Below, in pieces: positions 8,118 to 17,368 of a DNA stretch of 64,000 nucleotides (its first letter is position 1; each line of letters begins with the position of its first letter). Made by a program: the position numbers and the translations under genes. The DNA is from Rubrivivax sp. (GTDB lineage Bacteria > Pseudomonadota > Gammaproteobacteria > Burkholderiales > Burkholderiaceae_C), in NCBI GenBank assembly GCA_027491255.1, contig JAIXWM010000073.1, positions 1-64,000 on the forward strand, in the 5' to 3' direction. A model generated the notes under the pieces. The model did not search any database and was not told the DNA's origin. It saw nothing but the letters and a program-made list of their open reading frames with translations.

Positions 8118-9233
8118 TCACCGCCCCGTACGGCGGGCGCGCGCCGGCGCAGCCGCAGTGCTGCTGCGGACGACAAGCGGCGCGTCGAGCCTGGCCTTCG
8201 TCGGGGTCTTGTCTCCCGCCAGCAAGCGCGCGACCGCCTGCGCTGTGATGACGCCCATCTGCACCCCGGGCACATCCACCGTGGTGATCGCCGGTTGCAG
8301 GTACTCGCCGAACTCCAGGTTGTCGAACCCGACGATGGACATCTCTTCCGGACAGCGGATGCCTGCGTCGGTGCAGGCCTTCAGCGCCCCCGCCGCGAAC
8401 ACATCGGTGCCGCAGAACACAGCCGTGAAATCGCTTCCGGCATCCAGCTGCTTCTTCATGGCTGCGCAGCCCGCGGCCATCGTGTACTCCTCCTCGACGA
8501 CGATGACATCGCTCGAAGGAACGCCCAGCCGGCCCAGTTCGGTGACAAATCCACTCCTGCGGTCCCGGACCCGGTCGTTGTGACGAGACACGCCCGAAAT
8601 CATCATGAAGCTGCGATGACCCAGCTCATGCAGGTGGCGCGCCACGGCGCCTGCCGATTCCCCGTTCTCGAACCCGATCGAGGACACCGATGGCGAGTCG
8701 GCGTTGCTGTAGGTGAGGATGTACTCGACGTTCTGGTCGCGCAGCAGGGCCAGGGTGTCGTGTCGCTGGACATCGCCGACCAGCACGATGCACTCCACGC
8801 CGCGCTCTATAAGGAGCCTCGCCTCGCGGTATTCGGTCTCGAGGGAGTAGCTCGACGAGTTCAGGATCAGGGAGTTTCCCTGGGCCGAAAGGTGCTGCTG
8901 GAGCGACTCCACCATGCGCGCGTAGATCGCATAGTTCAGCGTCGGGATGATGGCGCCGACCAGGCGGGCCTTCGACGACCGCAGAGCGCGCGCGGCGCCA
9001 TTGGGCACGAAGCTCAGGCGCCGTATCGCTGCTTCGACCCTGGCCCGAACCTCGGCGCCAACCTTGTCCGGCGTATTCAGGACCCGCGAGACCGAGGCGA
9101 TGGAAACGTCGGCCAACCGAGCCACGTCGAACAGGGTGACATTGGCCTGCGCCTTGCTGCGCGCACGCGCCCTGCCGGTCGCCTGCGGCGCGTCGTCTGC
9201 GATCCCGGGCTTGGCCTTGGTGCCGCTTTGCAT
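8118..9233 (-). CDS. LacI-family transcriptional regulator
   Basis: A 371-residue LacI/GalR regulator. After a ~30-residue basic N-terminal extension comes the headpiece VTLFDVARLADVSIASVSRVLN (residues ~32-53) with hinge sequence FVPNGAARALRSSKARLVGAIIP, then a periplasmic-binding-like sugar or effector domain (VGFDNLEFGEYLQPAITTVDVP near the C-terminus). It diverges from the aldehyde dehydrogenase gene. A GTAAACGT half-site lies 17 bp upstream of its own start, and near-palindromic GTAAAC-type sites recur upstream of the dehydrogenase and between the SDR and CoA-transferase genes, suggesting it autoregulates and controls the whole 9.5-21.8 kb island, most likely as a repressor. Confidence 0.9.
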   Translation of the reverse strand: MQSGTKAKPGIADDAPQATGRARARSKAQANVTLFDVARLADVSIASVSRVLNTPDKVGAEVRARVEAAIRRLSFVPNGAARALRSSKARLVGAIIPTLNYAIYARMVESLQQHLSAQGNSLILNSSSYSLETEYREARLLIERGVECIVLVGDVQRHDTLALLRDQNVEYILTYSNADSPSVSSIGFENGESAGAVARHLHELGHRSFMMISGVSRHNDRVRDRRSGFVTELGRLGVPSSDVIVVEEEYTMAAGCAAMKKQLDAGSDFTAVFCGTDVFAAGALKACTDAGIRCPEEMSIVGFDNLEFGEYLQPAITTVDVPGVQMGVITAQAVARLLAGDKTPTKARLDAPLVVRSSTAAAPARARRTGR

Positions 9234-9573
9234 TCAGGAATATGGTCGTGTAAACGTCACCGGGCTCTGTGGCAGGGGATCCGCAGCCGCCGTTGGCATC
9301 CTACACCCGATCCACCCCGCGGCCTTGCCGGCCCGTACGCGCTGGATCAGGGTTCACACCACTTTCGTAAACCTTTACAAAGCTTGATCATGTACCGCCG
9401 CACACATGTGGAACGCGTGTATTCCCTTGACGCATCAACTTTGTCTTTCCGGGCGAGCACCGCTGAGGACAAGGATGGATAACGTTTACTGCTGCATGCC
9501 GCGGTGAAGACTCGCTGGCCCCTGCGGCAGCGCAGCGACCCCAGGCCTGCGGAAATCTTGGAGAAGCTCTGTC
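9234..9573. promoter_or_regulatory. lacI / aldehyde dehydrogenase divergent control region
   Basis: 340 bp with no gene. Operator-like sites: GTAAACGTCAC at 9250-9260, GTAAACCTTTAC at 9367-9378 (near-palindrome, GTAAA/TTTAC arms) and GATAACGTTTAC at 9478-9489. A plausible sigma-70 promoter for the rightward operon is TTCACA (9353-9358), a 17-bp spacer and TACAAA (9376-9381), which overlaps the middle operator. The three sites share the consensus GTAAACGTTTAC, typical of LacI-family operators with a central CG. Confidence 0.6.
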
Positions 9574-11058
9574 ATGGTTCGCGCCTATGGCCACTTCATC
9601 GACAACCAAGTCGTGGCCGCTCGTGGCAATGGATGCATCGAGCGCGTCTCGCCCGTGCACGACCAGTTGGTCGCACGGTTCGCCGAAGGGTCCGCCGACG
9701 ATGTGCACACCGCCGTGGCCGCAGCGCGGGCCGCCTTCGACCAAGGGCCCTGGCCCCGCATGGATGCCGGTGAAAGGGCCGGGATCCTCAGGTCATGGGC
9801 GCGCCTGATAGCGCAGGCTCGGGAAACATTGGCGCGCATCGAGGTCGAGGAGGTGGGCAAGCCGATCAGGTACGCGCGCGCGGACATCGATACCGTGTGT
9901 GCGCTGATCGACTATGCGGCGGGCCTGGGCATGCAGGCGCACGGCCTGGCCTACTCCTCGATCGGCCCGAACCGCACCGGGATCGTGCTGCGCGAACCCG
10001 TCGGCGTGGTCGGCGTGGTGGTCCCCTGGAACTTCCCCGCAGAAACCTTTGCCAAGAAGGTGCCATTCGCACTGGCTGCGGGTTGCACCTGTGTCGTGAA
10101 GCCTTCCGAGTTCACCTCCGGGACGGCGCTGGAACTGGCTCGGCTCGCAGCGCAGGCCGGCATGCCGCCGGGCGTGGTGAATGTGGTGACAGGGTATGGC
10201 GCGGTGGCCGGCGATGCGCTGTCCGGTCACCGAGGCGTGAACATGATGTCTTTCACGGGCTCGACGCGCGTGGGCCGGCAGGTCGTCGCCAAGGCCGGTG
10301 ACCATCTGGCCCGGTCCGCGGTCGAACTGGGCGGCAAGGGGGCGACGATCGTCTTCGCGGACGCCAACCTGGAAGACGCCGTGGCCGGAGCACTGGACAG
10401 CGTCTGCTTCAACCAGGGCGAATGCTGCGTCGCTGGCTCGCGGCTGCTCGTTCACGCTGATGTGGCCGACGAGGTGCTGCAGCGCCTGGCACAGGCAATG
10501 TCCACCTTGCGCACCGGCGACCCCTTCGACGAGGACACCGAACTCGGCGCCATGATCCACCCGGCTCACTTCGAACAGGTGCTCGCCCACATCGATCGCG
10601 CCCGCCATGAGGGGGCACGGGTGGTGTGCGGCGGCGTGGATCAAGCCCGAAGGGCCGGACTGCGGGTCGCGCCCACGCTGCTCGACGGCGTGCAGCCTTC
10701 CATGTCCGTGTTCAGGGATGAGGTCTTCGGGCCCGTGCTGGCGGTCACCCGGTTCGACTCGCTGGAACAGGCCGTCACATTGGCAAACGCCACGGAGTAC
10801 GGGCTGGCCAACAGTGTGTGGTCGAAGAACATCGACGTCGTCATGACCGTTGCGAGAACCCTGCGTTGCGGCATCGTGTGGGCCAACACCGCGCTGGACG
10901 GCGCGCTGCAGCTTCCGTTCGGCGGCAATGGTGCTTCGGGCTTCGGCCGCGAACTCGGTGAGGCCGGGCTGGAGGAGTTCACTGTCTTGAAGTCCATCCT
11001 GCTCCACGCCGGCAGCAAGCGGCCGATCTTCGATGCAGCGCGCCGGCGGCCGTCATGA
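9574..11058 (+). CDS. NAD(P)-dependent aldehyde dehydrogenase
   Basis: A 494-residue aldehyde dehydrogenase oxidising an aldehyde to its carboxylate in the cytosol. Cofactor and catalytic elements are present: VVPWNFPAE (~149-157), the oxyanion asparagine in PWNFP, FTGSTRVG (~227-234), the general base E251 in ELGGKG, and catalytic C285 in FNQGECCVAGSR. It is the first gene of the rightward operon, behind LacI-type operator sites. The GH88 gene starts five bases after its stop. The substrate is probably an aldehyde produced by the GMC oxidoreductase or aldolase of the island; this is inference. Confidence 0.9.
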   Translation: MVRAYGHFIDNQVVAARGNGCIERVSPVHDQLVARFAEGSADDVHTAVAAARAAFDQGPWPRMDAGERAGILRSWARLIAQARETLARIEVEEVGKPIRYARADIDTVCALIDYAAGLGMQAHGLAYSSIGPNRTGIVLREPVGVVGVVVPWNFPAETFAKKVPFALAAGCTCVVKPSEFTSGTALELARLAAQAGMPPGVVNVVTGYGAVAGDALSGHRGVNMMSFTGSTRVGRQVVAKAGDHLARSAVELGGKGATIVFADANLEDAVAGALDSVCFNQGECCVAGSRLLVHADVADEVLQRLAQAMSTLRTGDPFDEDTELGAMIHPAHFEQVLAHIDRARHEGARVVCGGVDQARRAGLRVAPTLLDGVQPSMSVFRDEVFGPVLAVTRFDSLEQAVTLANATEYGLANSVWSKNIDVVMTVARTLRCGIVWANTALDGALQLPFGGNGASGFGRELGEAGLEEFTVLKSILLHAGSKRPIFDAARRRPS

Positions 11059-11062
11059 AGCG

Positions 11063-12217
11063 ATGCAGGCGGCCTCGAGCGTCGTGCCAGCCCCCAACCC
11101 AACCGAGGATCACCTCTTGAGCGACGACATCAAGTTCATCCAACCGGCGATCGATCACGCGCTGGACAAGATCCGGCAGCAACTGCGGCGCTCGCCCGAC
11201 TTTCCGCACATCACCTCTGGCGGCAAGTGGGTGTACACCACCGATGGGGTCTGGACCGGAGGCTTCTGGGCGGGCTCTTTGTGGCTGGCCTACGCCGAGA
11301 GCGCAGACGCCGAGTTCCGCCGCGCTGCCGAGGCCTTCAGCGGCAAGCTCCTTGCGCGCGCGCACGACGAGCGCAACCACGACCTCGGCTTCATGTTCTA
11401 CCCGAGCGCCATTCACGCCCACCGCATCGCGCCGAATCCTGCCTACGTGCAGGCTTCCGTCGAAGCTGCGCGCAGCCTCGCGCGCCAGTTCAACCCGGTG
11501 GGCAACTTCATCCCGGGCTGGGGCTTCTTCGGCGGCAAGGAATGGTCCGGTTCGTCGCTCGTCGACACACTCATGAACCTTCCCCTGCTCGTGTGGGCTT
11601 CGAGGAACGGCGGTGAGGACCACCTGTTCGACGTGGCGATGCGACATGCCGCCACGTCCATCAGGCACCACCAGCGCGCGAACGGCTCCGTCTACCACGT
11701 CTTCCACTTCGACGAGCATACGGGCGAGCCCCTCCAGGGCGGGACCTACCAGGGACTGGCCGCCGAGAGCTCATGGTCGCGCGGTCAGGCGTGGGCGCTG
11801 ACCGGCCTGTCGCTGCTGGCGGGCATGACCGGCCGAGCCCAGTTCCTCGACGCGGCAGCCAGGGTGGCCTCGTTCCTTGAACCGCATCTGCAAGGAGCGC
11901 CCGTCCCGCCCTGGGACTACGATGTGTCGGACCCTGCCGCGCCCCGCGACTCGTCAGCCGGCGCGATCACGGCCTTCGGTCTGATCCGGCTGGCGCGGAT
12001 CTCTGGCAACCCGCGGCACGCGGTCCTCGCGCGCTCGGTGCTGCAGGCGCTGACCTCGCGCTGCCTCGCACCACCTGACCAGGATTCGATCCTGGCGCAT
12101 GCCACCGCCGACCTGCCGCACGGTCTGGGCATCGATGAGTCGACCGCCTACGGCGACTACTACTTCCTGAAGGCGCTGATCGCGCTGCGAGACTCTGCGC
12201 GGCCCGCGCGGGCCTGA
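11063..12217 (+). CDS. glycoside hydrolase family 88 (unsaturated glucuronyl hydrolase-like)
   Basis: About 384 residues forming an alpha/alpha-barrel GH88 enzyme. Family 88 hydrates the C4-C5 double bond of unsaturated uronic acids released by polysaccharide lyases, causing ring opening. Both catalytic aspartates of the family seem conserved: D107 in HDLGFMF and D168 in VDTLMNLPLL, followed by SWSRGQAW. There is no signal peptide, so it acts in the cytosol. The start is uncertain: ATG 11063 directly follows the dehydrogenase stop, while TTG 11117 has a better ribosome binding site (gagg at 11105-11108). A GH88 enzyme beside a TRAP importer and an HpcH/HpaI aldolase suggests degradation of an uronate-containing compound. 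Confidence 0.85.
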   Translation: MQAASSVVPAPNPTEDHLLSDDIKFIQPAIDHALDKIRQQLRRSPDFPHITSGGKWVYTTDGVWTGGFWAGSLWLAYAESADAEFRRAAEAFSGKLLARAHDERNHDLGFMFYPSAIHAHRIAPNPAYVQASVEAARSLARQFNPVGNFIPGWGFFGGKEWSGSSLVDTLMNLPLLVWASRNGGEDHLFDVAMRHAATSIRHHQRANGSVYHVFHFDEHTGEPLQGGTYQGLAAESSWSRGQAWALTGLSLLAGMTGRAQFLDAAARVASFLEPHLQGAPVPPWDYDVSDPAAPRDSSAGAITAFGLIRLARISGNPRHAVLARSVLQALTSRCLAPPDQDSILAHATADLPHGLGIDESTAYGDYYFLKALIALRDSARPARA

Positions 12218-12304
12218 CACCCGACCGCGCCTTGCTGGATGGCGCGCTCGACGGTCACGGCCTTCGCGCACATCTGGCGAGCCGCGCCACCGACACCCGT
12301 GGAT

Positions 12305-13711
12305 TCACCGCATGAGTCCGACGTGCCGGGGCAACCAGAGCGTCAGCTCGGGTATGAACGTGATGGCGCCCAAGGACAGGAACAGCGGCACCAGCCAAGG
12401 CAGGATGGCCATGGTGGTGCGCTCGACCGACAGCTTGGCCACCTTGGCCAACACGAACAACACCATCCCGAGCGGAGGATGCAGCAATCCGATCATCAGG
12501 TTCAAGGTCATGATCAGTCCCAGATGCACGGGATCGATGCCGAGCTTGATTGCGATCGGCAGCAAGATCGGAACGAGTATCGTGATGGCCGCGATGGTGT
12601 CGAGAAAACAGCCGACGAACAGGAGCAGGACATTCACGAGCAGCAGGAACACCCACTTGTCCTGGGTCACGCCCAGGATCAGGCGCGAGAACGATTCCGT
12701 GGCCTGAGACACCGTCAGCAACCAGGCAAAGATTGCGGCGGCAGTGACGATGAAAAGAACCGAAGCCGTGGTCTCTATCGTGTCCATCGTGGCCTTGGCA
12801 AGCATCGCTAGCGTCATCCTGCGGTAGCGAACGAAGCCCAGGAACAAGGACCAGACGACTGCCGCGCAAGCGGCCTCCGTGGGCGTGAACCACCCGAGCG
12901 TCATTCCGCCGATGAGGATCACCGGGGTCATGAGCGACATCACGGCCGAGAACTTGAACGTGTAGTCCAGGACCAGGAGCGCGGCAAGAGCCAGGCCCAC
13001 GGCGACGTTGACGCCCCAACCCGCCGCGACAAAGCCATAGACGACCGCCGGCATGCCCAGGACGACGGCAATCTCCACCCCAGCCGCACTGAACACCCTC
13101 CAGCTGAAGGGAAAGGCCACGCCCCAGCCGCGACGGCGCGCAAACCAAGCCACTGTGCCCATCATGAACAAGGTCATCACCAGGCCGGGCACGACCCCCG
13201 CAAGGAACAGGGCGCCGATCGACGTGTTGGCCATCATGCCGTAGATCACGAAGGGCAGCGACGGCGGAATGATCGGGCCGAGTGTGGCCGACGCGGCTGT
13301 GATGCCTACCGCGGCCTCGACCGGATACCCATGCTCCTTCATCGCCTTGATCTCGATCGTCCCGATTCCGGCAGCATCGGCGAGGGCCGTTCCCGACATG
13401 CCCGAGAACACCAGCGAACCCATGATGTTCACCTGCGCGAGTCCGCCCTTCATCCAACCGACGAGTGACAGCGCGAAATGGTAGATGCGCCCGGTGATGC
13501 CGCAAAGGTTCATCAGGTTGCCGGCCATGATGAACAAGGGGACGGCGAGCAAGGGAAAGCTGTTGACCCCCTCGATCATCCTCTGCGCAGCCATCAGATC
13601 CGGGATGCCGCCATAGAACAGGATGTACAGCAGCGAGGCAGAGGCCAGGGACACTGCCACAGGAACCCCGACGAGCATCAAAAGGATGAAGGATCCGAGA
13701 AGAAGATACAC
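12305..13711 (-). CDS. TRAP transporter large permease (DctM)
   Basis: A 468-residue integral membrane protein with 12 or more hydrophobic segments, the DctM/TRAP large subunit that carries substrate with a sodium gradient. Family segments include PLFIMAGNLMN, FSGMSGTALADAAGIG, LGPIIPPSLPFVIYG and the C-terminal LGLIMTLNLMIGLLHPPLGMVLFV. It is longer than the usual ~426 residues, with additional hydrophobic sequence in the middle. Last gene of the minus operon SDR - DctP - aldolase - DctQ - DctM and convergent with GH88. Confidence 0.92.
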   Translation of the reverse strand: MYLLLGSFILLMLVGVPVAVSLASASLLYILFYGGIPDLMAAQRMIEGVNSFPLLAVPLFIMAGNLMNLCGITGRIYHFALSLVGWMKGGLAQVNIMGSLVFSGMSGTALADAAGIGTIEIKAMKEHGYPVEAAVGITAASATLGPIIPPSLPFVIYGMMANTSIGALFLAGVVPGLVMTLFMMGTVAWFARRRGWGVAFPFSWRVFSAAGVEIAVVLGMPAVVYGFVAAGWGVNVAVGLALAALLVLDYTFKFSAVMSLMTPVILIGGMTLGWFTPTEAACAAVVWSLFLGFVRYRRMTLAMLAKATMDTIETTASVLFIVTAAAIFAWLLTVSQATESFSRLILGVTQDKWVFLLLVNVLLLFVGCFLDTIAAITILVPILLPIAIKLGIDPVHLGLIMTLNLMIGLLHPPLGMVLFVLAKVAKLSVERTTMAILPWLVPLFLSLGAITFIPELTLWLPRHVGLMR

Positions 13712-13737
13712 GTGAGACCCTCGGTGCCGCCGGCTGG

Positions 13738-14292
13738 CTAGGTATTTGCGCCCTCAGGCACGGACGGGCGGCTCTTGAAGTCGGCGCGGAGCTTCGCGAG
13801 CGATCGGGCCAGCATCAGCGCAAAGGCTGCCAAGACCGCGTAGTAAAGCCAGCTCTTCGAGACATCGACGGTGATCATCGTCTGACCCCCCGCCACCGCC
13901 AGGTATCGCCACGTCAGCCAAGTCATGTAGGCGAAGAAGGCCGCCACGATGAGGTCGATGGACAACTCCAGCAGGCGACTGACCATGGGGGGGGCCAGAC
14001 GCTGGGCCAGATCGACGCGGATGTGCGAATGCCTTCGAACGCACATGGCCGCGCCCAGGAAGACCACGCAGACGAGCCCAGTGGAGGCAACTTCCTCGGT
14101 CCAAGCGAAGCTGTCGTTCAACACGTAGCGGGTGAAGAACTGCAGGATGACGCACAGCACCACGCCCCAGAAGACGATGAAGGTCAGCCAGTCCTCGATG
14201 GCGTAATCCGAGAGATCGACAGCCTCGGGTTCGTCGTCAAAGGACCGGGCCAGCTCTTCGATGCTGCGCTGGTCGTTGCTGCCGCTTGTCAA
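13738..14292 (-). CDS. TRAP transporter small permease (DctQ)
   Basis: A 184-residue four-helix membrane protein of the DctQ family: WLTFIVFWGVVLCVILQFFTRYVL, AWTEEVASTGLVCVVFLGAAMCVR, then two further hydrophobic segments. The E-E-A motif (FAWTEEVAST) and the R-R-H-I-RVD stretch are typical of DctQ. The start is inferred to be TTG at 14292, two bases after the aldolase stop (14295-14297), because no ATG or GTG occurs in frame before the first membrane helix; the open frame runs on upstream antisense to nothing recognisable. It pairs with the DctM gene 26 bp downstream. Confidence 0.85.
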   Translation of the reverse strand: MTSGSNDQRSIEELARSFDDEPEAVDLSDYAIEDWLTFIVFWGVVLCVILQFFTRYVLNDSFAWTEEVASTGLVCVVFLGAAMCVRRHSHIRVDLAQRLAPPMVSRLLELSIDLIVAAFFAYMTWLTWRYLAVAGGQTMITVDVSKSWLYYAVLAAFALMLARSLAKLRADFKSRPSVPEGANT

Positions 14293-14294
14293 GA

Positions 14295-15128
14295 TCAGCC
14301 CCGTCCCAATCCGCGCCGCCGTGGCTGCCCGCTCGACTGTGCCCGCGCGGGCGCTTCCGGCATGCCGGCCTCCACGGCGTCGACGATCTGCCTGACCGAA
14401 CCCAGCAGGATCTCGATGTCCTGACCCAGAGAGATCAGGCGGGCTCCGCGGCGGATCCACGCGGCGACCCGGTGCGGAACATAGGCCATCGAAACCCCGA
14501 GCACCTTGCCCGAGCTGACAACCTTGTCCGCGAGACGGTCCATGATGGCGTTGAGCTCCAAATCGTCGAGCTGTCCCAGCTTGCCGATGGAGGCGGACAG
14601 GTCCATCGGGCCGACGATCAAACCATCCAGGCCGTCCAGTTCGAGGATCTCGTCGAGGCTGTCCACGCAGCCGATGTGCTCGACCTGGATGAACAGGAGG
14701 GTGGGCTTGTAGTCTTGCGACAGCCCTTGGGTGACGTTGTAAGAACCGTACCCCGACGCCCGCAGCGGCCCGAACCCGCGCACGCCCCGGGGCGGATAGT
14801 GGCAGGCCGCGATGGCATCCCTGGCATCCTGCAGCGTATGGATCTGCGGCACGATCACCGCATCCGGGCCCATGTCCAGGATGGGTTTGATCAGGACCGC
14901 ATCGTTCCATGGCACGCGCACACACGAGGCCACTTCGGCGGCCTTCGCGGCGATGAGGTGCGCGCACACCTCACTCTTGCCGAGGGCCGTGTGCTCCATG
15001 TCGATCCAGACGAAGTCCAGGCCGGCCAGACCCAGGGCCTCGGTGACGGCGGGGTCCGACAGCGTCACCGTGGTTCCGATGACGATGTCTTCCCTTGCCT
15101 TTTCGATGAGTGTTCCAGCGAGTTTCAT
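14295..15128 (-). CDS. HpcH/HpaI family class II aldolase
   Basis: A 277-residue HpcH/HpaI aldolase / citrate lyase beta-like TIM barrel, a metal-dependent enzyme that cleaves 2-keto-3-deoxy or 4-hydroxy-2-oxo acids to pyruvate and an aldehyde. Catalytic H46 is in IDMEH, R71 in VRVPW, and the metal ligands are E150 (IQVEH) and D176 (VGPMDLSAS). It lies inside the TRAP operon between DctP and DctQ, an unusual position that ties its substrate to the imported compound. The aldehyde product could feed the aldehyde dehydrogenase at 9574. Confidence 0.88.
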   Translation of the reverse strand: MKLAGTLIEKAREDIVIGTTVTLSDPAVTEALGLAGLDFVWIDMEHTALGKSEVCAHLIAAKAAEVASCVRVPWNDAVLIKPILDMGPDAVIVPQIHTLQDARDAIAACHYPPRGVRGFGPLRASGYGSYNVTQGLSQDYKPTLLFIQVEHIGCVDSLDEILELDGLDGLIVGPMDLSASIGKLGQLDDLELNAIMDRLADKVVSSGKVLGVSMAYVPHRVAAWIRRGARLISLGQDIEILLGSVRQIVDAVEAGMPEAPARAQSSGQPRRRGLGRG

Positions 15129-15169
15129 CCGCCAGGTCTCCTGATATTCGCCGCCTGCGCCGCGCAGCC

Positions 15170-16159
15170 TCAGCGCAGCGCGCGGATCCGGTCGTAATCC
15201 GCCCGCGTGAATCCCAGCGACTCGACGGGGACGTTCTTCAGGATCGTGCTGCGGAAGCTCTCCTTGTCGACCTCGACGACCTCGAGGCCGCGGCCCTTGA
15301 AGAAGGCGACGAGGTCGCGCTCCTCCTTCTTGACCTCCTCGGTGGCGCGCGCAGCCGCCTCCTGCAGGACCCTGTCGAACAGACTGCGCTCACTTTCCGA
15401 CAGGCGGCGCCACACCTGCGGCCCGACTTGCGTGATGATCCCGTCGACGATGTGCCCCGTCAGCATGATCGCGCGCTGCACCTCGAAGAACTTCATGGCC
15501 TGAATCGTCGGCAGCGGGTTCTCCTGCCCGTCGACCGTCTTGTTCTGCAGCGCAAGATAGACCTCTGCAAAGGCGATCGGTGTCGGGTTCGCGCCGCAAG
15601 CTCTCGGCATGGCGGTGTAGGCCGGCGCGGCAGGCACGCGGATCTTCATGCCGGCCATCTGGGCACAGGTCGTGAACGCCTGCTTGGACGAGGTCGTGTG
15701 CCTGGCGCCGTAATAGGTGTATGCGGCGATGTGAACACCCGTCTTCTTCTTGATCTCCTCTCGCATCTCGTTGAACAGGTCACTCTTGCTGTAGCGCATG
15801 AGGTGATCCGCGTCGTTGAATATGAACGGGTAATACGAGATGCCTATCCTCGGATAGCTTCTGGCCGCAAACGACGGTCCGCCGATCAGGATGTCGATGC
15901 CCCCGATCAGGAGGCTCTCGTTCAGCGTGGCCTCGTTGCCCAGGCTCGAGGCCGGAAACACCGTGATGTCGAACTTCCCCGCTGTCATCCGCCGGATCTC
16001 GTCGGCCGCCCACACGGACGCCTTGTGATAAGGCGTGCTGACATCGTAGTTGTGGGCCCACTTGAGCTTTTCCTGCGCTTGCGAGGCGCTCGGGAACGCG
16101 ATCAGGCTCATGGCAGCCAGACCGCAAGACATCAGGGCGCTGAGAAGTCGATTGATCAT
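15170..16159 (-). CDS. TRAP transporter substrate-binding protein (DctP)
   Basis: A 329-residue periplasmic DctP-family receptor. The ATG at 16159 has ggagg five bases upstream and is followed by a clean signal peptide (MINRLLSALMSCGLAAMS to SQAQ); an upstream start at 16210 would bury it. The binding-site arginine is in GMKIRVPAAPAY, with the following NPTPIAFAEVYLALQNKTVDGQEN block typical of the family. The ligand is expected to be an organic acid; GH88 and the aldolase suggest an uronate-type or keto-acid ligand. Confidence 0.92.
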   Translation of the reverse strand: MINRLLSALMSCGLAAMSLIAFPSASQAQEKLKWAHNYDVSTPYHKASVWAADEIRRMTAGKFDITVFPASSLGNEATLNESLLIGGIDILIGGPSFAARSYPRIGISYYPFIFNDADHLMRYSKSDLFNEMREEIKKKTGVHIAAYTYYGARHTTSSKQAFTTCAQMAGMKIRVPAAPAYTAMPRACGANPTPIAFAEVYLALQNKTVDGQENPLPTIQAMKFFEVQRAIMLTGHIVDGIITQVGPQVWRRLSESERSLFDRVLQEAAARATEEVKKEERDLVAFFKGRGLEVVEVDKESFRSTILKNVPVESLGFTRADYDRIRALR

Positions 16160-16234
16160 TCGTTCCTCCAGTTGGTGACGGTCGAAAACTGAGAAGACCT
16201 CCAGGCACACACGAGCCCGCGCCGGAGGCGGGGT

Positions 16235-17107
16235 CTATCTGGCGGGGGGGCCTGACTGAATGCCGAGCGGGATGGCCGGCGGCTGTGGCACTGCATCCCA
16301 GCACCCCGGCACGGACTGGTCGAAATCGATGATCGAGCCCGTCATCATCCCGGATTCGTCAGAGCACAAGAACGCCGCTGCCCTGGCCACTTCATCGACA
16401 TCGAGCATGCGCCCGATAGGCAGCTTGGCTTCCGCCTGCGCCCGCCAACCATCGGCCGCGCCATGCCACTTGCGCATGGTTTCCTCTTCGCCTGGAGTGA
16501 ACATCCAGCCCATGCACAGCCCGTTGACCCTGCAGCCGTAACGCATCATCGAGAAGCCGGTGTTCTTCGTGAGAGTCAACAGCCCTCCCTTGGCAGCGCA
16601 GTAGGCCGACAGGAACGACTGCCCGCCGTGGGCGCTCATCGAGATGACGTTCACGACACTTCCGCGGATGCCCTCCCGAACCATGATCCTGAGCGCGCCC
16701 TGCATGAGGAAGAACGGAGCCCGCAGATTGGTGGAGAAGGTCCTCTCGTACGACTCCAGCGAGGTCTCCAGGATGGTTCCGCGATCGGTGTTGCCAGCCG
16801 CATTGACGAGGATGTCCACACGGCCAAAGCGCTCGTCGCAGGCCTCGACGATGCGACGTACATCGTCAGCTTGCGAAAGGTCGGCGGCTACAAACGTGGT
16901 TTCCGCGCCCGCTGACGCGAGCGCTCGAGCCACCGCCTGACCACGCGACTCGTTTCGACCGGTGACGACCAGACCGCGCAAGCCGCGCGAGACGAGCAGG
17001 CGCGCTATGGCCTCGCCCAGGCCCTGCGTCGAGCCCGTGACGATCGCCACCTTGCCGTGGAACCTCGACCGATCGCCCGACACCTGCGGCGACGAACTTT
17101 CCATCAT
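16235..17107 (-). CDS. short-chain dehydrogenase/reductase
   Basis: A 290-residue classical SDR. The NAD(P) motif TGSTQGLG lies at residues 24-31, NAAG at ~102-105, the active-site serine in VISMSAH (~156-158) and Y169-x3-K173 in SAYCAAKGG. The C-terminal IGRMLDVDEVARAAAFLCSDESGMMTGS block is normal. It is the first gene of the leftward TRAP operon, divergent from the CoA-transferase gene across an operator-bearing region. A KduD-like oxidation of a deoxy-hexulosonate would fit GH88 chemistry, but that is inference. Confidence 0.88.
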   Translation of the reverse strand: MMESSSPQVSGDRSRFHGKVAIVTGSTQGLGEAIARLLVSRGLRGLVVTGRNESRGQAVARALASAGAETTFVAADLSQADDVRRIVEACDERFGRVDILVNAAGNTDRGTILETSLESYERTFSTNLRAPFFLMQGALRIMVREGIRGSVVNVISMSAHGGQSFLSAYCAAKGGLLTLTKNTGFSMMRYGCRVNGLCMGWMFTPGEEETMRKWHGAADGWRAQAEAKLPIGRMLDVDEVARAAAFLCSDESGMMTGSIIDFDQSVPGCWDAVPQPPAIPLGIQSGPPAR

Positions 17108-17299
17108 GGCGCCTCCCGTTGGGCAAGAAGGTCAGAGGACCCGGCACCCGCGCAGCGCACTGCGCCCGCAGGGCAACCGGGTGCGTGCCGGTGGATGGGC
17201 ACCGCTTCAAGAGCCTTTCCGAGCTTCATGGCGAGTCTGGTGGGATGGTCGAACACAGCCGCGGCGATTGTGGGTCATCACACCCAGGATATCACTAGG

Positions 17300-17357
17300 G
17301 TAAACGATTACGAGATTGATAAAGACTAGGGTGATAGAGTTTTGTGTAAAGGTTGTC
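17300..17357. promoter_or_regulatory. operator-like sites between SDR and CoA-transferase operons
   Basis: GTAAACGATTAC at 17300-17311 differs from the GTAAACGTTTAC consensus of the lacI-proximal sites at a single position. A weaker GTAAAGGTTGTC is at 17346-17357, just before the CoA-transferase ribosome binding site. The surrounding AT-rich stretch (17285-17345) contrasts with the GC-rich coding sequence and probably holds both divergent promoters. Binding by the LacI protein encoded at 8118-9233 is inferred from the shared sequence. Confidence 0.6.
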
Positions 17358-17368
17358 ATGGAGTCGTC

